A stretch of 64,000 nucleotides of DNA from Pelobacter sp. (GTDB lineage: Bacteria; Desulfobacterota; Desulfuromonadia; Geobacterales; Pseudopelobacteraceae): positions 30,822-94,821 of the forward strand of contig JAVBXN010000036.1 in assembly GCA_030824515.1 (NCBI GenBank), in the 5' to 3' direction. This document shows, piece after piece, positions 26,213 to 34,782 of this stretch; position 1 is the stretch's first letter; each line of letters begins with the position of its first letter. The translations under genes were made by a program, and so were the position numbers. The notes under the pieces were generated by a model. That model ran no database searches, was not told the origin of the DNA, and saw only the letters and a program-made list of their open reading frames with translations.

Positions 26213-27007
26213 CTATTTTACCTCCCTTGAAAGTCCAAGATAAAACACCTGCGGCTTGGTACCGAATTCTTCCTTCAACACATTGACCTGCTCGGATGTG
26301 ATTATCCTGCTTACCGGGTCTTCAGGATCCCTGATGTTGCCGATCTTGCGGGCTCCAAACGGACAGGCATCCACACAGGCCGGCTTCATGCCTTTGGTTA
26401 TTCTGTGGTAGCAGAAGTTGCACTTTTCAGCCACATGATATACCGGATGGAAAAATCGCACACCATACGGACATCCCATTACACAATAGCCACAACCGAT
26501 ACACCATGAACGATCAACCAGAACTATTCCGTCCCCGGTCTGATAAGTTGCTCCAACCGGACAAACCTGGACACAGGCCGGATTGTCGCATTGGTTGCAA
26601 AGCTTAGGAACAAAAAATGCCTTGGCTATTGATGCAGGGTCAATTTCCTTGTCTCCCAGATGACCTTGATCAATCTTCTGTGTTGTAAATCCATCCTTGG
26701 CCCCCCTGGGTGAATCAATCGCCGTCTGGCCATCCTTCGTAACAACATAGCGTTCCACCCAGGTTCGGGTCACATTGGCATCGTACGGAACTTCGTTCTC
26801 AACTTTGCAGGCTTTTACACAGAAACCACAGCCGACACACTTATGGATATCGACCAGAAATACCCAGCGGACATTACTCTTATCATCACTACCACTTTTT
26901 TCCGCCAGCAGACGTTTCGGATTAAAAACTTCCAGTGCAGCAAGCGGGATAACCAAACCGCCGGCAACAATCATTGTCTTTTTGCAAAAATCTCGACGAT
27001 TCATCAT
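26213..27007 (-). CDS. Twin-arginine exported Fe-S subunit (NrfC/CbcT-like)
   Basis: 264 residues. N-terminal 'MNRRDFCKKTMIVAGG' is a twin-arginine signal. The body has four ferredoxin-type cluster motifs: CVGCGFCVKACKVE, 'CNQCDNPACVQVCPVG', CIGCGYCVMGCPYG and 'CNFCYHRITKGMKPACVDACP', i.e. the DMSOR/NrfC electron-transfer subunit type. It would link the cytochrome subunit with the membrane quinol subunit. Two adjacent ATGs (27007, 27004) overlap the stop of the cytochrome gene, indicating coupling. Confidence 0.88.
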   Translation of the reverse strand: MMNRRDFCKKTMIVAGGLVIPLAALEVFNPKRLLAEKSGSDDKSNVRWVFLVDIHKCVGCGFCVKACKVENEVPYDANVTRTWVERYVVTKDGQTAIDSPRGAKDGFTTQKIDQGHLGDKEIDPASIAKAFFVPKLCNQCDNPACVQVCPVGATYQTGDGIVLVDRSWCIGCGYCVMGCPYGVRFFHPVYHVAEKCNFCYHRITKGMKPACVDACPFGARKIGNIRDPEDPVSRIITSEQVNVLKEEFGTKPQVFYLGLSREVK

Positions 27008-27492
27008 GACCTGGCCTCCCGCTTCTGGTTCATCGCTTTCGGATTATGCGGGATGTGGCACAGCACACATTCCGCCGAAGGATAGTGTTTTTCCGGGTCA
27101 ATTCCCGGGATGCCCCCACGTAGAGTTCCTTTATAGGGAAGATACGAATGACAACGTATGCACAGTTTCCTGCTGCGATCAATATTCATGCCGAGCGGAT
27201 CCTCAGGATGGTCATAATTGGGGCCATGGCAATTCTCGCAACTGATCGCGGCATGCACCGATTTTATTAGTTCATCATGTTTGTCCTTGTGGCATCCGGC
27301 ACAGACCCTGGCAGTTTTGTATTTTACCCGGATGGCCTTCCACTCCGCCTCATTAGACTTGCGATGCCAGCCATACATGTAACCCCTCTCGTAAACTCCA
27401 AAGTCCTCCGGAACAACCAGCGCCCTGGTCATCAAAATGCCACATACCACTACCAGAACGATAAGCAATGGTCGCCAAACATGGTTTTTCAT
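27004..27492 (-). CDS. Membrane-anchored tetrahaem cytochrome c (CbcS-like)
   Basis: 162 residues with an N-terminal membrane anchor ('PLLIVLVVVCGILMTRALVV') and four CXXCH haem motifs (CAGCH, CENCH, CIRCH, CVLCH). It is the first gene of the operon with the Fe-S and NrfD-like genes and probably takes electrons from the Fe-S protein in the periplasm. The ATG at 27492 follows GGGGG at 7 bp; a GTG two codons earlier is less likely. Confidence 0.85.
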   Translation of the reverse strand: MKNHVWRPLLIVLVVVCGILMTRALVVPEDFGVYERGYMYGWHRKSNEAEWKAIRVKYKTARVCAGCHKDKHDELIKSVHAAISCENCHGPNYDHPEDPLGMNIDRSRKLCIRCHSYLPYKGTLRGGIPGIDPEKHYPSAECVLCHIPHNPKAMNQKREARS

Positions 27493-27542
27493 ATTCACAC
27501 CCCCGACAAATCACTTGCTTAATGAGATCAGCCACCACCGTT

Positions 27543-27581
27543 TGTAAACTGCTTACAATACGTTGTTTTTTAGAACAACGT
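27543..27581. promoter_or_regulatory. Two inverted repeats in the cbcS-imcH divergent region
   Basis: TGTAA-N5-TTACA (27543-27557) and ACGTTGTT-N6-AACAACGT (27560-27567/27574-27581) stand side by side between the divergent operons. They look like operator sites for dimeric regulators; the second could also fold as a hairpin. Confidence 0.4.
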
Positions 27582-27670
27582 TTATGTTATCAGTCAGCCA
27601 CCTTTTGTCAACAGTTCTCACCGAATCTTGACTTGTTTTCTAGGCTAGCGACAAATCGCTTGAAAAGTAT

Positions 27671-27700
27671 TTGACAGACCATACGGGCATAATGTAGCAT
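27671..27700 (+). promoter_or_regulatory. Candidate promoter of the ImcH-like gene
   Basis: A perfect -35 TTGACA (27671-27676) with TAGCAT at 18-bp spacing (27695-27700) as a possible -10, four of six matches. It lies about 70 bp before the start codon of the seven-haem cytochrome gene. Confidence 0.4.
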
Positions 27701-27772
27701 GCCCAGCCTTCCGAGCACTTATATTATCGATTTAGCAGGTTATTAATATTTATCAAGAGGAGTTGTAAACGC

Positions 27773-29329
27773 ATGGCCATTCGTAAATCTGCCGGGTACG
27801 CCTGGAACCTGATCAGCCTTGTTGGTATCATCCTGGCGCTAACCGCCACAGCGCTCATCATCGCCTTTACGGCAATGGAGCTGATAACCGGCATAGAACA
27901 TCCTTACCTGGGAATCATGACCTACTTCATTTTCCCGGGCATGCTCATCTTCGGCCTTTTGCTGGTTCCAATCGGAGCCTGGAGGGTTCGCAACCAACGG
28001 CGCAAAGCGGTTTTGGAAGGAATGTTGACGCTTGAAGAGGAGATACCCCAATTTCCCCGCCTAGATCTTAACGATCCTGCCCGCCGCCGCATGGTTATTT
28101 TCTTTGTCCTGGCGACAGTAGTTTTTTTCGTGGTTGTCTCGGTTGCATCAATCAAGGGATTTGAATTCACCGAATCGCCAACTTTCTGCGGCGAACTCTG
28201 CCATACGGTTATGGAACCCGAGCATACCGCCTGGCAGAACTCTCCCCATGCCAAGGTCAAATGCGTGGAATGCCATGTCGGCCCGGGCGCCGACTGGTAT
28301 GTCAAAGCCAAAATCTCCGGTCTGCGTCAGGTGTGGGTAGTTTTGAACAAATCCTGGCCGACACCTATCCACACGCCGATCGAGCATCTGCGTCCCGCTC
28401 GGGGCACCTGTGAGCATTGCCACTGGCCGGAGAAATTTTACGCTGGGCGCCAGAAGGTATTTTATCACTATGCTCCAAATGAAGAGAACTCTCCGCGGGA
28501 AACCAACATGCTGATCAAGATCGGCGGTTCTCCCAAAACACCTAACGCTATGGGCATTCACTGGCATATCGGCCGCGAAGTGACCTTTATTGCAGGCGAT
28601 GTAAAACGCCTTACCATTCCGTATGTTGCGGTAAAAGGTGATGACGGCAAATTAACCGAGTACATGGACACAGAAAAACCGCTTACCAAAGACGAGATCG
28701 CAAAGGCTAAAAAACGGCTGATGGACTGCACCGACTGCCATAACCGCCCAACCCACATCTACCACTCACCGGATGTGGAGATGGATCTTCACTTTGTTTC
28801 CAACAAGATCGACAGAAAGCTGCCTTATGTAAAGAAAGTGGCAGTTGAGCTTCTCAGCCGTACATACAAGACCAAGCATGAGGCTTTTACAGCCATAACA
28901 GCAGAACTTCCGGCTTATTATGCCAAGAACTACCCGAAAATTGCCCAGGAGAAGGGTGCTGCGATCACCCAGGCGGTTGAACAGGTCAAGGACATCTATT
29001 CACGTAACTTCTTCCCGGAAATGAAGGTCCAGTGGAACACCTATCCAAACCATATCGGACATTTCTACACTCCGGGCTGTTTCCGCTGCCATGACGGAAA
29101 ACATAAAACCGCCACGGGCAGGGTAATCTCCAAAGACTGCAAATTGTGTCACGAAGTTCTGAGCCAGACCCAGGAGAACATCCCTGCCGGCGCAAAGGTG
29201 ACAGACTTTGTCCATCCCGTTGATATCGGCAATGAGCTGCACAAAACAAACTGCAGCGAATGTCACTCCGCTCCTGATCATGGTCAAGCGGCAGCCGGCC
29301 ATAGCGCCGGTGGCGGCAAAAATCATTAA
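27773..29329 (+). CDS. imcH: ImcH-like inner-membrane multihaem cytochrome (NapC/NirT family)
   Basis: 518 residues. Three hydrophobic helices in the N-terminal 130 residues, the third ('MVIFFVLATVVFFVVVSVAS') leading into a NapC/NirT-like periplasmic part. Haem motifs: six CXXCH (CVECH, CEHCH, CTDCH, CFRCH, CKLCH, CSECH) plus CGELCH, a CX3CH variant, at the first position, seven in all. Length, three helices and seven haems fit Geobacter ImcH, the quinol oxidase used with high-potential acceptors. It is divergent from the CbcSTU-like operon. The start has AAGAGGAG at 7 bp. A terminator follows. Confidence 0.82.
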   Translation: MAIRKSAGYAWNLISLVGIILALTATALIIAFTAMELITGIEHPYLGIMTYFIFPGMLIFGLLLVPIGAWRVRNQRRKAVLEGMLTLEEEIPQFPRLDLNDPARRRMVIFFVLATVVFFVVVSVASIKGFEFTESPTFCGELCHTVMEPEHTAWQNSPHAKVKCVECHVGPGADWYVKAKISGLRQVWVVLNKSWPTPIHTPIEHLRPARGTCEHCHWPEKFYAGRQKVFYHYAPNEENSPRETNMLIKIGGSPKTPNAMGIHWHIGREVTFIAGDVKRLTIPYVAVKGDDGKLTEYMDTEKPLTKDEIAKAKKRLMDCTDCHNRPTHIYHSPDVEMDLHFVSNKIDRKLPYVKKVAVELLSRTYKTKHEAFTAITAELPAYYAKNYPKIAQEKGAAITQAVEQVKDIYSRNFFPEMKVQWNTYPNHIGHFYTPGCFRCHDGKHKTATGRVISKDCKLCHEVLSQTQENIPAGAKVTDFVHPVDIGNELHKTNCSECHSAPDHGQAAAGHSAGGGKNH

Positions 29330-29348
29330 CGACTTCAGCAACTACGTT

Positions 29349-29378
29349 AAAGGCCCCGAAGAAAACTTCGGGGCCTTT
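29349..29378 (+). terminator. Rho-independent terminator
   Basis: AAAGGCCCCGAAG (29349-29361) pairs perfectly with CTTCGGGGCCTTT (29366-29378), a 13-bp stem with an AAAA loop, followed by a T-rich tail on the plus strand. It ends the cytochrome transcript. Confidence 0.93.
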
Positions 29379-29414
29379 CTCTTTTTTTCTTCTAACTGTA
29401 TTTAAATTCTCAGG

Positions 29415-29579
29415 CTATAACTCCTCAAATGCCTCTGTATCTTTATCCGCGTCCTCGATGACCTCGCACTCTCCATCAGCAGCATCATCCATAAAGGCTT
29501 TCAGGAACAGACGATTATCATCGATTGTTTTTTTGACATCACCCAGCAGCTTGTCAAGATCATCAGGAATCGTTGACAT
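29415..29579 (-). CDS. Small acidic protein after thioredoxin reductase
   Basis: A 54-residue, strongly acidic protein beginning 'MSTIPDDLDKLLGDVKKTID' and predicted mostly helical. It starts 7 bp after the trxB stop and has an AGGA site, so it is likely co-translated. I do not recognise a family. The only Cys is in 'DGECEVIED'. Confidence 0.6.
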   Translation of the reverse strand: MSTIPDDLDKLLGDVKKTIDDNRLFLKAFMDDAADGECEVIEDADKDTEAFEEL

Positions 29580-29586
29580 GACAATC

Positions 29587-30651
<1,065 letters not shown>

Positions 30652-30659
30652 TTAAATAT

Positions 30660-31865
30660 ATGCCCCTGACGGACCTGATTTACGATGCATATGACCGACT
30701 CAAAAAGCGGGTTCGCCGCAGCGAGTTGATCTATTCGCACTACTATACCGAACAACTGGGAATACCACTATATTTCAAGTGTGAAAACCTGCAGAGAACG
30801 GGGTCATTCAAAATCAGGGGAGCGCTCAACTTCATGACTTCCCAGCCCCGTGAAAAACTTGCCAATGGAGTGATTACGGCTTCTGCCGGCAATCATGCCC
30901 AGGGAGTGGCCTTCTCGGCAGATCTGCTGGGGGTTGCCGCAACGGTTTATATGCCAGAGATCACCCCTCCTCAAAAAGTTCAGGCCACACGCGATTACGG
31001 CGCCGAGGTGGTTTTGACCGGCCGCAACTTCGACGAAGCCTGCACGGCTGCCCTGAAAGCCCAGAAAAACAACGGCGCTCTGTTCGTACACCCTTTTGAT
31101 GACGAGCTGGTCATGGCGGGACAGGGAACCATTGCATTGGAAATTCTCGAAGAGTTGCAGGATGTTCGCAACCTGATAATCCCGGTTGGTGGTGGCGGCC
31201 TGATCGCCGGCATGGCCACCGCGATCCGTGATAAAGCGCCACACGTAAGAATTATCGGCGTAGAGTCCGTTGCGGCGGCTTCAATGTCGGCATCTTTTGC
31301 CTCACGAAATCCGACAGAGAAGCCGGTCAGCGTCACCTTGGCAGATGGCATTGCAGTAAAGCTGCCCGGTTCCCGAACTGTGCCGATAATCTGCGATCTT
31401 GTTGATGAAATAGTCCAGGTTGAAGAGGAGGAAATCGCCCTGGCGATTGTTTCTCTGTTGGAAAAGACAAAAATGCTGGTTGAGGGAGCAGGGGCGGTCA
31501 CACTGGCCGCGATACAAAACCGCAGGATACCTGAGATCGAGGGCAAGACCGTGTGCCTGCTATCTGGCGGCAACATCGATGTGAAAACCATCTCACAGGT
31601 CGTCGAACGCGGGCTTATTGCCGGTGGGCGCTACCTCAAGCTGACAATTGAGCTGGATGACCATCCCGGCGCACTGGCTACACTGGCTGAAAACATAGCA
31701 GGCACTCGTGCGAATATTTTTCACATCACCCACGACCGGCGTTCAAAAACCCTGGCTATCGGCAGGACCGACGTTTCGCTCGAGCTGGAAACGCGCGGCT
31801 ATGAGCATATCAAGGAAATAGTCAGCTATCTGGAAGGGAAAGGCTACAACCTTGCAGTCATGTAA
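30660..31865 (+). CDS. ilvA: Threonine ammonia-lyase (threonine dehydratase) with ACT domain
   Basis: 401 residues, PLP fold type II. The PLP Lys is in 'QRTGSFKIRGALNF', the substrate-binding 'TASAGNHAQGVAFS' follows, and 'IPVGGGGLIAGMA' is the glycine-rich phosphate cup. A C-terminal ACT domain ('LKLTIELDDHPGALATLAEN') suggests feedback control. The single short ACT type is like the biodegradative/catabolic (TdcB-extended) group as well as short IlvA; it makes 2-oxobutanoate. GGAG at 8 bp. Its 3' end overlaps the next gene by 14 bp. Confidence 0.93.
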   Translation: MPLTDLIYDAYDRLKKRVRRSELIYSHYYTEQLGIPLYFKCENLQRTGSFKIRGALNFMTSQPREKLANGVITASAGNHAQGVAFSADLLGVAATVYMPEITPPQKVQATRDYGAEVVLTGRNFDEACTAALKAQKNNGALFVHPFDDELVMAGQGTIALEILEELQDVRNLIIPVGGGGLIAGMATAIRDKAPHVRIIGVESVAAASMSASFASRNPTEKPVSVTLADGIAVKLPGSRTVPIICDLVDEIVQVEEEEIALAIVSLLEKTKMLVEGAGAVTLAAIQNRRIPEIEGKTVCLLSGGNIDVKTISQVVERGLIAGGRYLKLTIELDDHPGALATLAENIAGTRANIFHITHDRRSKTLAIGRTDVSLELETRGYEHIKEIVSYLEGKGYNLAVM

Positions 31866-33231
31866 CGCAGATGCACCGGCAGAGCAGGCACGGGAGCTGT
31901 TTTCGAAGGGTTGCTCATTACTAAAAAACGGAGACCCGGCCGCAGCCCTGAGTTACTTTCTGCAAATTCAGAAACTTGCAGCCCCGAACCCGACAGTTCT
32001 TCTGTATTCAGGGTCCGCTCTGCATGAACTTCAACGATACGATGAAGCCGTTTGTGCTTACCGAAGTGCTCTACGACTGGATCCGAACATGGGGGAAGCC
32101 CACAACAACCTGGGCAACTCACTCATGGCACTCGGCCGCTTTGCGGAGGCAACAGAAAGTTTTGAAGCAGCTGCCCGCCTGCTACCCTCATCTCCAGTCC
32201 CGCTGACAGCAGTGGCAACCGCACAACAGGCCACCGGTAAAATCATCGAAGCGGAGACGAGTTGCCGGGAGGCACTGACTCTCAAGCCGGACTTTAGCGA
32301 GGCACACTGGAATCTTGCATTGAACCTGCTTCTGCAAGGCAACTATTCCGAAGGTTGGCAGGAGTACGAATGGCGCTGGCTCAAAGGCGGCTTTACATCG
32401 CCAAGGCGACATACGGATATTAAACAGTGGAATGGCGCCACGCTAAGTGGCAGCACTATCCTGCTGCACGCCGAGCAAGGGTTTGGAGATGCGATCCAGT
32501 TCGTACGCTACGCTCCGCTTGTATCACAACAGGGTGGGACGGTCGTGCTGGAATGCCATCCCCAGCTGGTTTCACTTTTTCAGGAGATCGCCGGAGTGAA
32601 GCTGGTTATCCCCTTCGGCGCAGCACCGGCAGGGGCAGACTATCAGGCTCCACTTCTGTCGTTGCCTCACATTTTCAAAACCACGCTTGATAACATCCCG
32701 GCCATAACTCCGTATTTGTATGCCCCCCCGGAATACAGCAGAAAATGGGTATCACTCATGTCGGGGTATCGTAACACACGTCGGATCGGATTAGTGTGGG
32801 CCGGCAAAAGCTACCCGGACCCGTTAAGGTCCTGCAGATTATCGGATTTTACCCCGATTGGCGCTTTAGATAATTTCACTTTTTTCTCGCTACAGATCGG
32901 AGAAGGAGAGGAACAAAGCGCATGCCCACCGGACAACATGAAATTAATTGATCTGACCGCCAATATTAATGATTTCTCTGACACAGCTGCCCTGATTGAC
33001 CAACTGGACCTGGTAATCTCGATTGATACTGCCACAGCCCACCTGTCTGCGGCTCTTGGCAGACCAACCTGGCTGCTGCTACCGTTTGCGCCCGACTGGC
33101 GTTGGCTGTTACGCCGCAATGACTCGCCATGGTATCCTACCATACGGGTTTTTCGGCAGGAACAGCAAGGCATGGGGTGGGGCAAAGTAATCGAAACAGT
33201 TGCAGCAGCACTCGAAGATCTCAGTCTGTAA
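31852..33231 (+). CDS. TPR-glycosyltransferase, single-module relative of the giant protein
   Basis: 459 residues: about four TPR units (residues 10-150), then a glycosyltransferase of two halves. The N-half has 'LLHAEQGFGDAIQFVRYAPL' and the C-half has 'RIGLVWAGKSYPDPLRSCRL', 'IDTATAHLSAALGRPTWLLL' and 'DWRWLLRRNDSPWYPTIRVF', the GT9/heptosyltransferase-like fold seen in the giant protein at 35687-42388. Translation probably starts at TTG (31852) preceded by GGGAAAGG, overlapping the ilvA stop; the next ATG is 78 residues on. Likely a sugar transferase of flagellin modification, although its operon mate is ilvA. Confidence 0.8.
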   Translation: MQSCNADAPAEQARELFSKGCSLLKNGDPAAALSYFLQIQKLAAPNPTVLLYSGSALHELQRYDEAVCAYRSALRLDPNMGEAHNNLGNSLMALGRFAEATESFEAAARLLPSSPVPLTAVATAQQATGKIIEAETSCREALTLKPDFSEAHWNLALNLLLQGNYSEGWQEYEWRWLKGGFTSPRRHTDIKQWNGATLSGSTILLHAEQGFGDAIQFVRYAPLVSQQGGTVVLECHPQLVSLFQEIAGVKLVIPFGAAPAGADYQAPLLSLPHIFKTTLDNIPAITPYLYAPPEYSRKWVSLMSGYRNTRRIGLVWAGKSYPDPLRSCRLSDFTPIGALDNFTFFSLQIGEGEEQSACPPDNMKLIDLTANINDFSDTAALIDQLDLVISIDTATAHLSAALGRPTWLLLPFAPDWRWLLRRNDSPWYPTIRVFRQEQQGMGWGKVIETVAAALEDLSL

Positions 33232-33236
33232 AAACA

Positions 33237-33268
33237 GAAAATCCAATGAAACGATTCAAAGGATTTTC
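33237..33268. terminator. Convergent terminator-like hairpin
   Basis: GAAAATCC (33237-33244) pairs with GGATTTTC (33261-33268), and inside TGAA (33247-33250) pairs with TTCA (33255-33258), with two A-A mismatches. It lies between the convergent TPR-glycosyltransferase and flaF genes. Confidence 0.6.
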
Positions 33269-33301
33269 CGAAGCTGACGACTATGCAATTATCTTTGGAA
33301 G

Positions 33302-33682
33302 TTATTGTTCAGGAGTCGTTCTCAGACCAGCGGCAATATTGAAATCAATATCAATCACAATCGATAGCTTTTCTTTTTCCGGAAAGGCCAATACTTCAAA
33401 CAAGCGTTTATCAACAAAGATGCTGAGATTCAGTATATCTTCCCTAAGATTTTTTGGAAGCGGATTTTCCGGATCAGAAAGCTCAGCCTGAAAAAAACTC
33501 CACACTTTCTGGTTAAACTTTACCGCGTCCGATAACTTTTCGTTACGATCAGCCGCATCCCAGTTTTCCTGTACCTGTTTCAGCATGATTCCCGCACGGG
33601 ACAAAACCGAGGCTTCCAGTTCCCTGCCACTGAGCACTTCCTTCTGCATGGATGTGTAAGCATTAACGGAGTTTTGATTCAT
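33302..33682 (-). CDS. flaF: Flagellar biosynthesis regulator FlaF
   Basis: 126 residues resembling FlaF: 'NAYTSMQKEVLSGRELEASVL' at the N-terminus and 'VKFNQKVWSFFQAEL', 'LPKNLREDILNLSIFVDKRL' later are the family's signature regions. In Caulobacter FlaF acts with FlbT on flagellin production and secretion. The ATG at 33682 follows GAGGAG; it overlaps the flbT 3' end by 20 bp. Confidence 0.85.
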   Translation of the reverse strand: MNQNSVNAYTSMQKEVLSGRELEASVLSRAGIMLKQVQENWDAADRNEKLSDAVKFNQKVWSFFQAELSDPENPLPKNLREDILNLSIFVDKRLFEVLAFPEKEKLSIVIDIDFNIAAGLRTTPEQ

Positions 33683-34061
33683 TGGATAAGAGCTCCTCTT
33701 CATAGGCCACGAGTTTTTTAGTCAGCTTCAACGCTTGGTAATACCTGTCGCTCAAGATAGCCTGACTTATCTGTGAAATCAAGTCTTTCATGCTCGGCGC
33801 AGCACCAAGCAAATCCCGAACCAGCTCCCAGTAAATCGGATGAATCTCGGCGCTGCGTTTTTCATCAATGTACATAAGCTGGATGGCCAGATAGATACGT
33901 CGGCACGGGGTTGTAGCTTCATGATCAGACAATATATCCGACTGCCTTAGAATCGGAACATTATTCTCAATCAGTAGATGACTGCTGGATGCTCCGTTCT
34001 TGATAACGGCCCCGCCTATGATTACTTTTTCGTATGGCTTTAGCGTTATTTTGAGTGACAT
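33663..34061 (-). CDS. flbT: Flagellar biosynthesis repressor FlbT
   Basis: 132 residues with the FlbT opening 'LKITLKPYEKVIIGGAVIKNG', followed by 'SHLLIENNVPILRQSDIL' and 'ATTPCRRIYLAIQLMYI'. FlbT binds the 5' end of flagellin mRNA and controls its stability in Caulobacter. The start at 34061 (5 bp before the neighbouring stop at 34066) is preferred over the longer frame. Confidence 0.88.
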   Translation of the reverse strand: MSLKITLKPYEKVIIGGAVIKNGASSSHLLIENNVPILRQSDILSDHEATTPCRRIYLAIQLMYIDEKRSAEIHPIYWELVRDLLGAAPSMKDLISQISQAILSDRYYQALKLTKKLVAYEEELLSNESKLR

Positions 34062-34065
34062 GATT

Positions 34066-34689
34066 TCATGGCTGAACCAGAGCCTGGGTAACCTTGCTGC
34101 TGAAGTCCGCCAGTTGCGCGGATGTTTTATCAAGAGTCTGGGATACGTCTTTCAACTGGGCGTCGCTGCTGGAATTTTCAAGCAGCGGGACAGAATTCTT
34201 TAATAAGCTTCCGTTCTGGTCCTCGAAAAGCGACTCCCACATATGCTTGATCTTCTCATATACCGGTGGCGGAGGAGGAGGTACCATGAGACTGATAAGT
34301 TCCTTGCGCAAGGCATTGTACTCCATCAGCCTGTCATTTCTCTCCTTGCTGTCAACCGGGAAAGGGGGAAAGTTTTTGATAATTGTCTGAATGCTGCTCT
34401 TCATCGAGTCAACCAGATCCACGGCCTTGTTTAATGACTCGTTGGTTTCCCGCACCCCTTTTGCCATTTGATTGAGGCTGGCGTGCATCTGCTCGATGAC
34501 CCGCACGGTATCAAGATTTTTCATGGCAACTGTCGAACTGACCCGAACAGAGTCCGTTTTGACTTGATTGTTGTTTGAAACCTGAACCGTAGCATCCTTA
34601 TCCTGGCTTTTGGCAGGCATTTGCGTCGGCAGTGGCTGCTTGTAAGCGTTGCTGGCCATTACGACACTGCTGACTTTAGTTGCGTCCAT
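34066..34689 (-). CDS. Hypothetical flagellar-associated helical protein
   Basis: 207 residues, not recognised. An N-terminal Ser/Gln/Lys-rich segment, then long helices with heptad-like spacing ('VIEQMHASLNQMAKGVRETN' and onward), a VPPPPPPVY proline stretch, and a second helical part. The start has AGGAGG at 5 bp. It sits between flagellin and flbT in the same orientation, behind the terminator/attenuator at 34717-34742. A chaperone, FlaG-like or regulator role is possible, but no motif shows it. Confidence 0.6.
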   Translation of the reverse strand: MDATKVSSVVMASNAYKQPLPTQMPAKSQDKDATVQVSNNNQVKTDSVRVSSTVAMKNLDTVRVIEQMHASLNQMAKGVRETNESLNKAVDLVDSMKSSIQTIIKNFPPFPVDSKERNDRLMEYNALRKELISLMVPPPPPPVYEKIKHMWESLFEDQNGSLLKNSVPLLENSSSDAQLKDVSQTLDKTSAQLADFSSKVTQALVQP

Positions 34690-34716
34690 ATCCACCTCCT
34701 GGTTCCATGAAACAAA

Positions 34717-34742
34717 GCGAGGGAGGCATAAGCCCCCCTCGC
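34717..34742 (-). terminator. Terminator or attenuator after flagellin
   Basis: GCGAGGGAGGC (34717-34727) pairs with GCCCCCCTCGC (34732-34742), an 11-bp stem with one mismatch and an ATAA loop, followed on the minus strand by TTTGTTT. It would stop most flagellin transcripts while letting some reach flbT and flaF. Confidence 0.75.
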
Positions 34743-34782
34743 GAGTTCAGCAAAACTTGTGCTAATCAGAACCCCCAGATTT

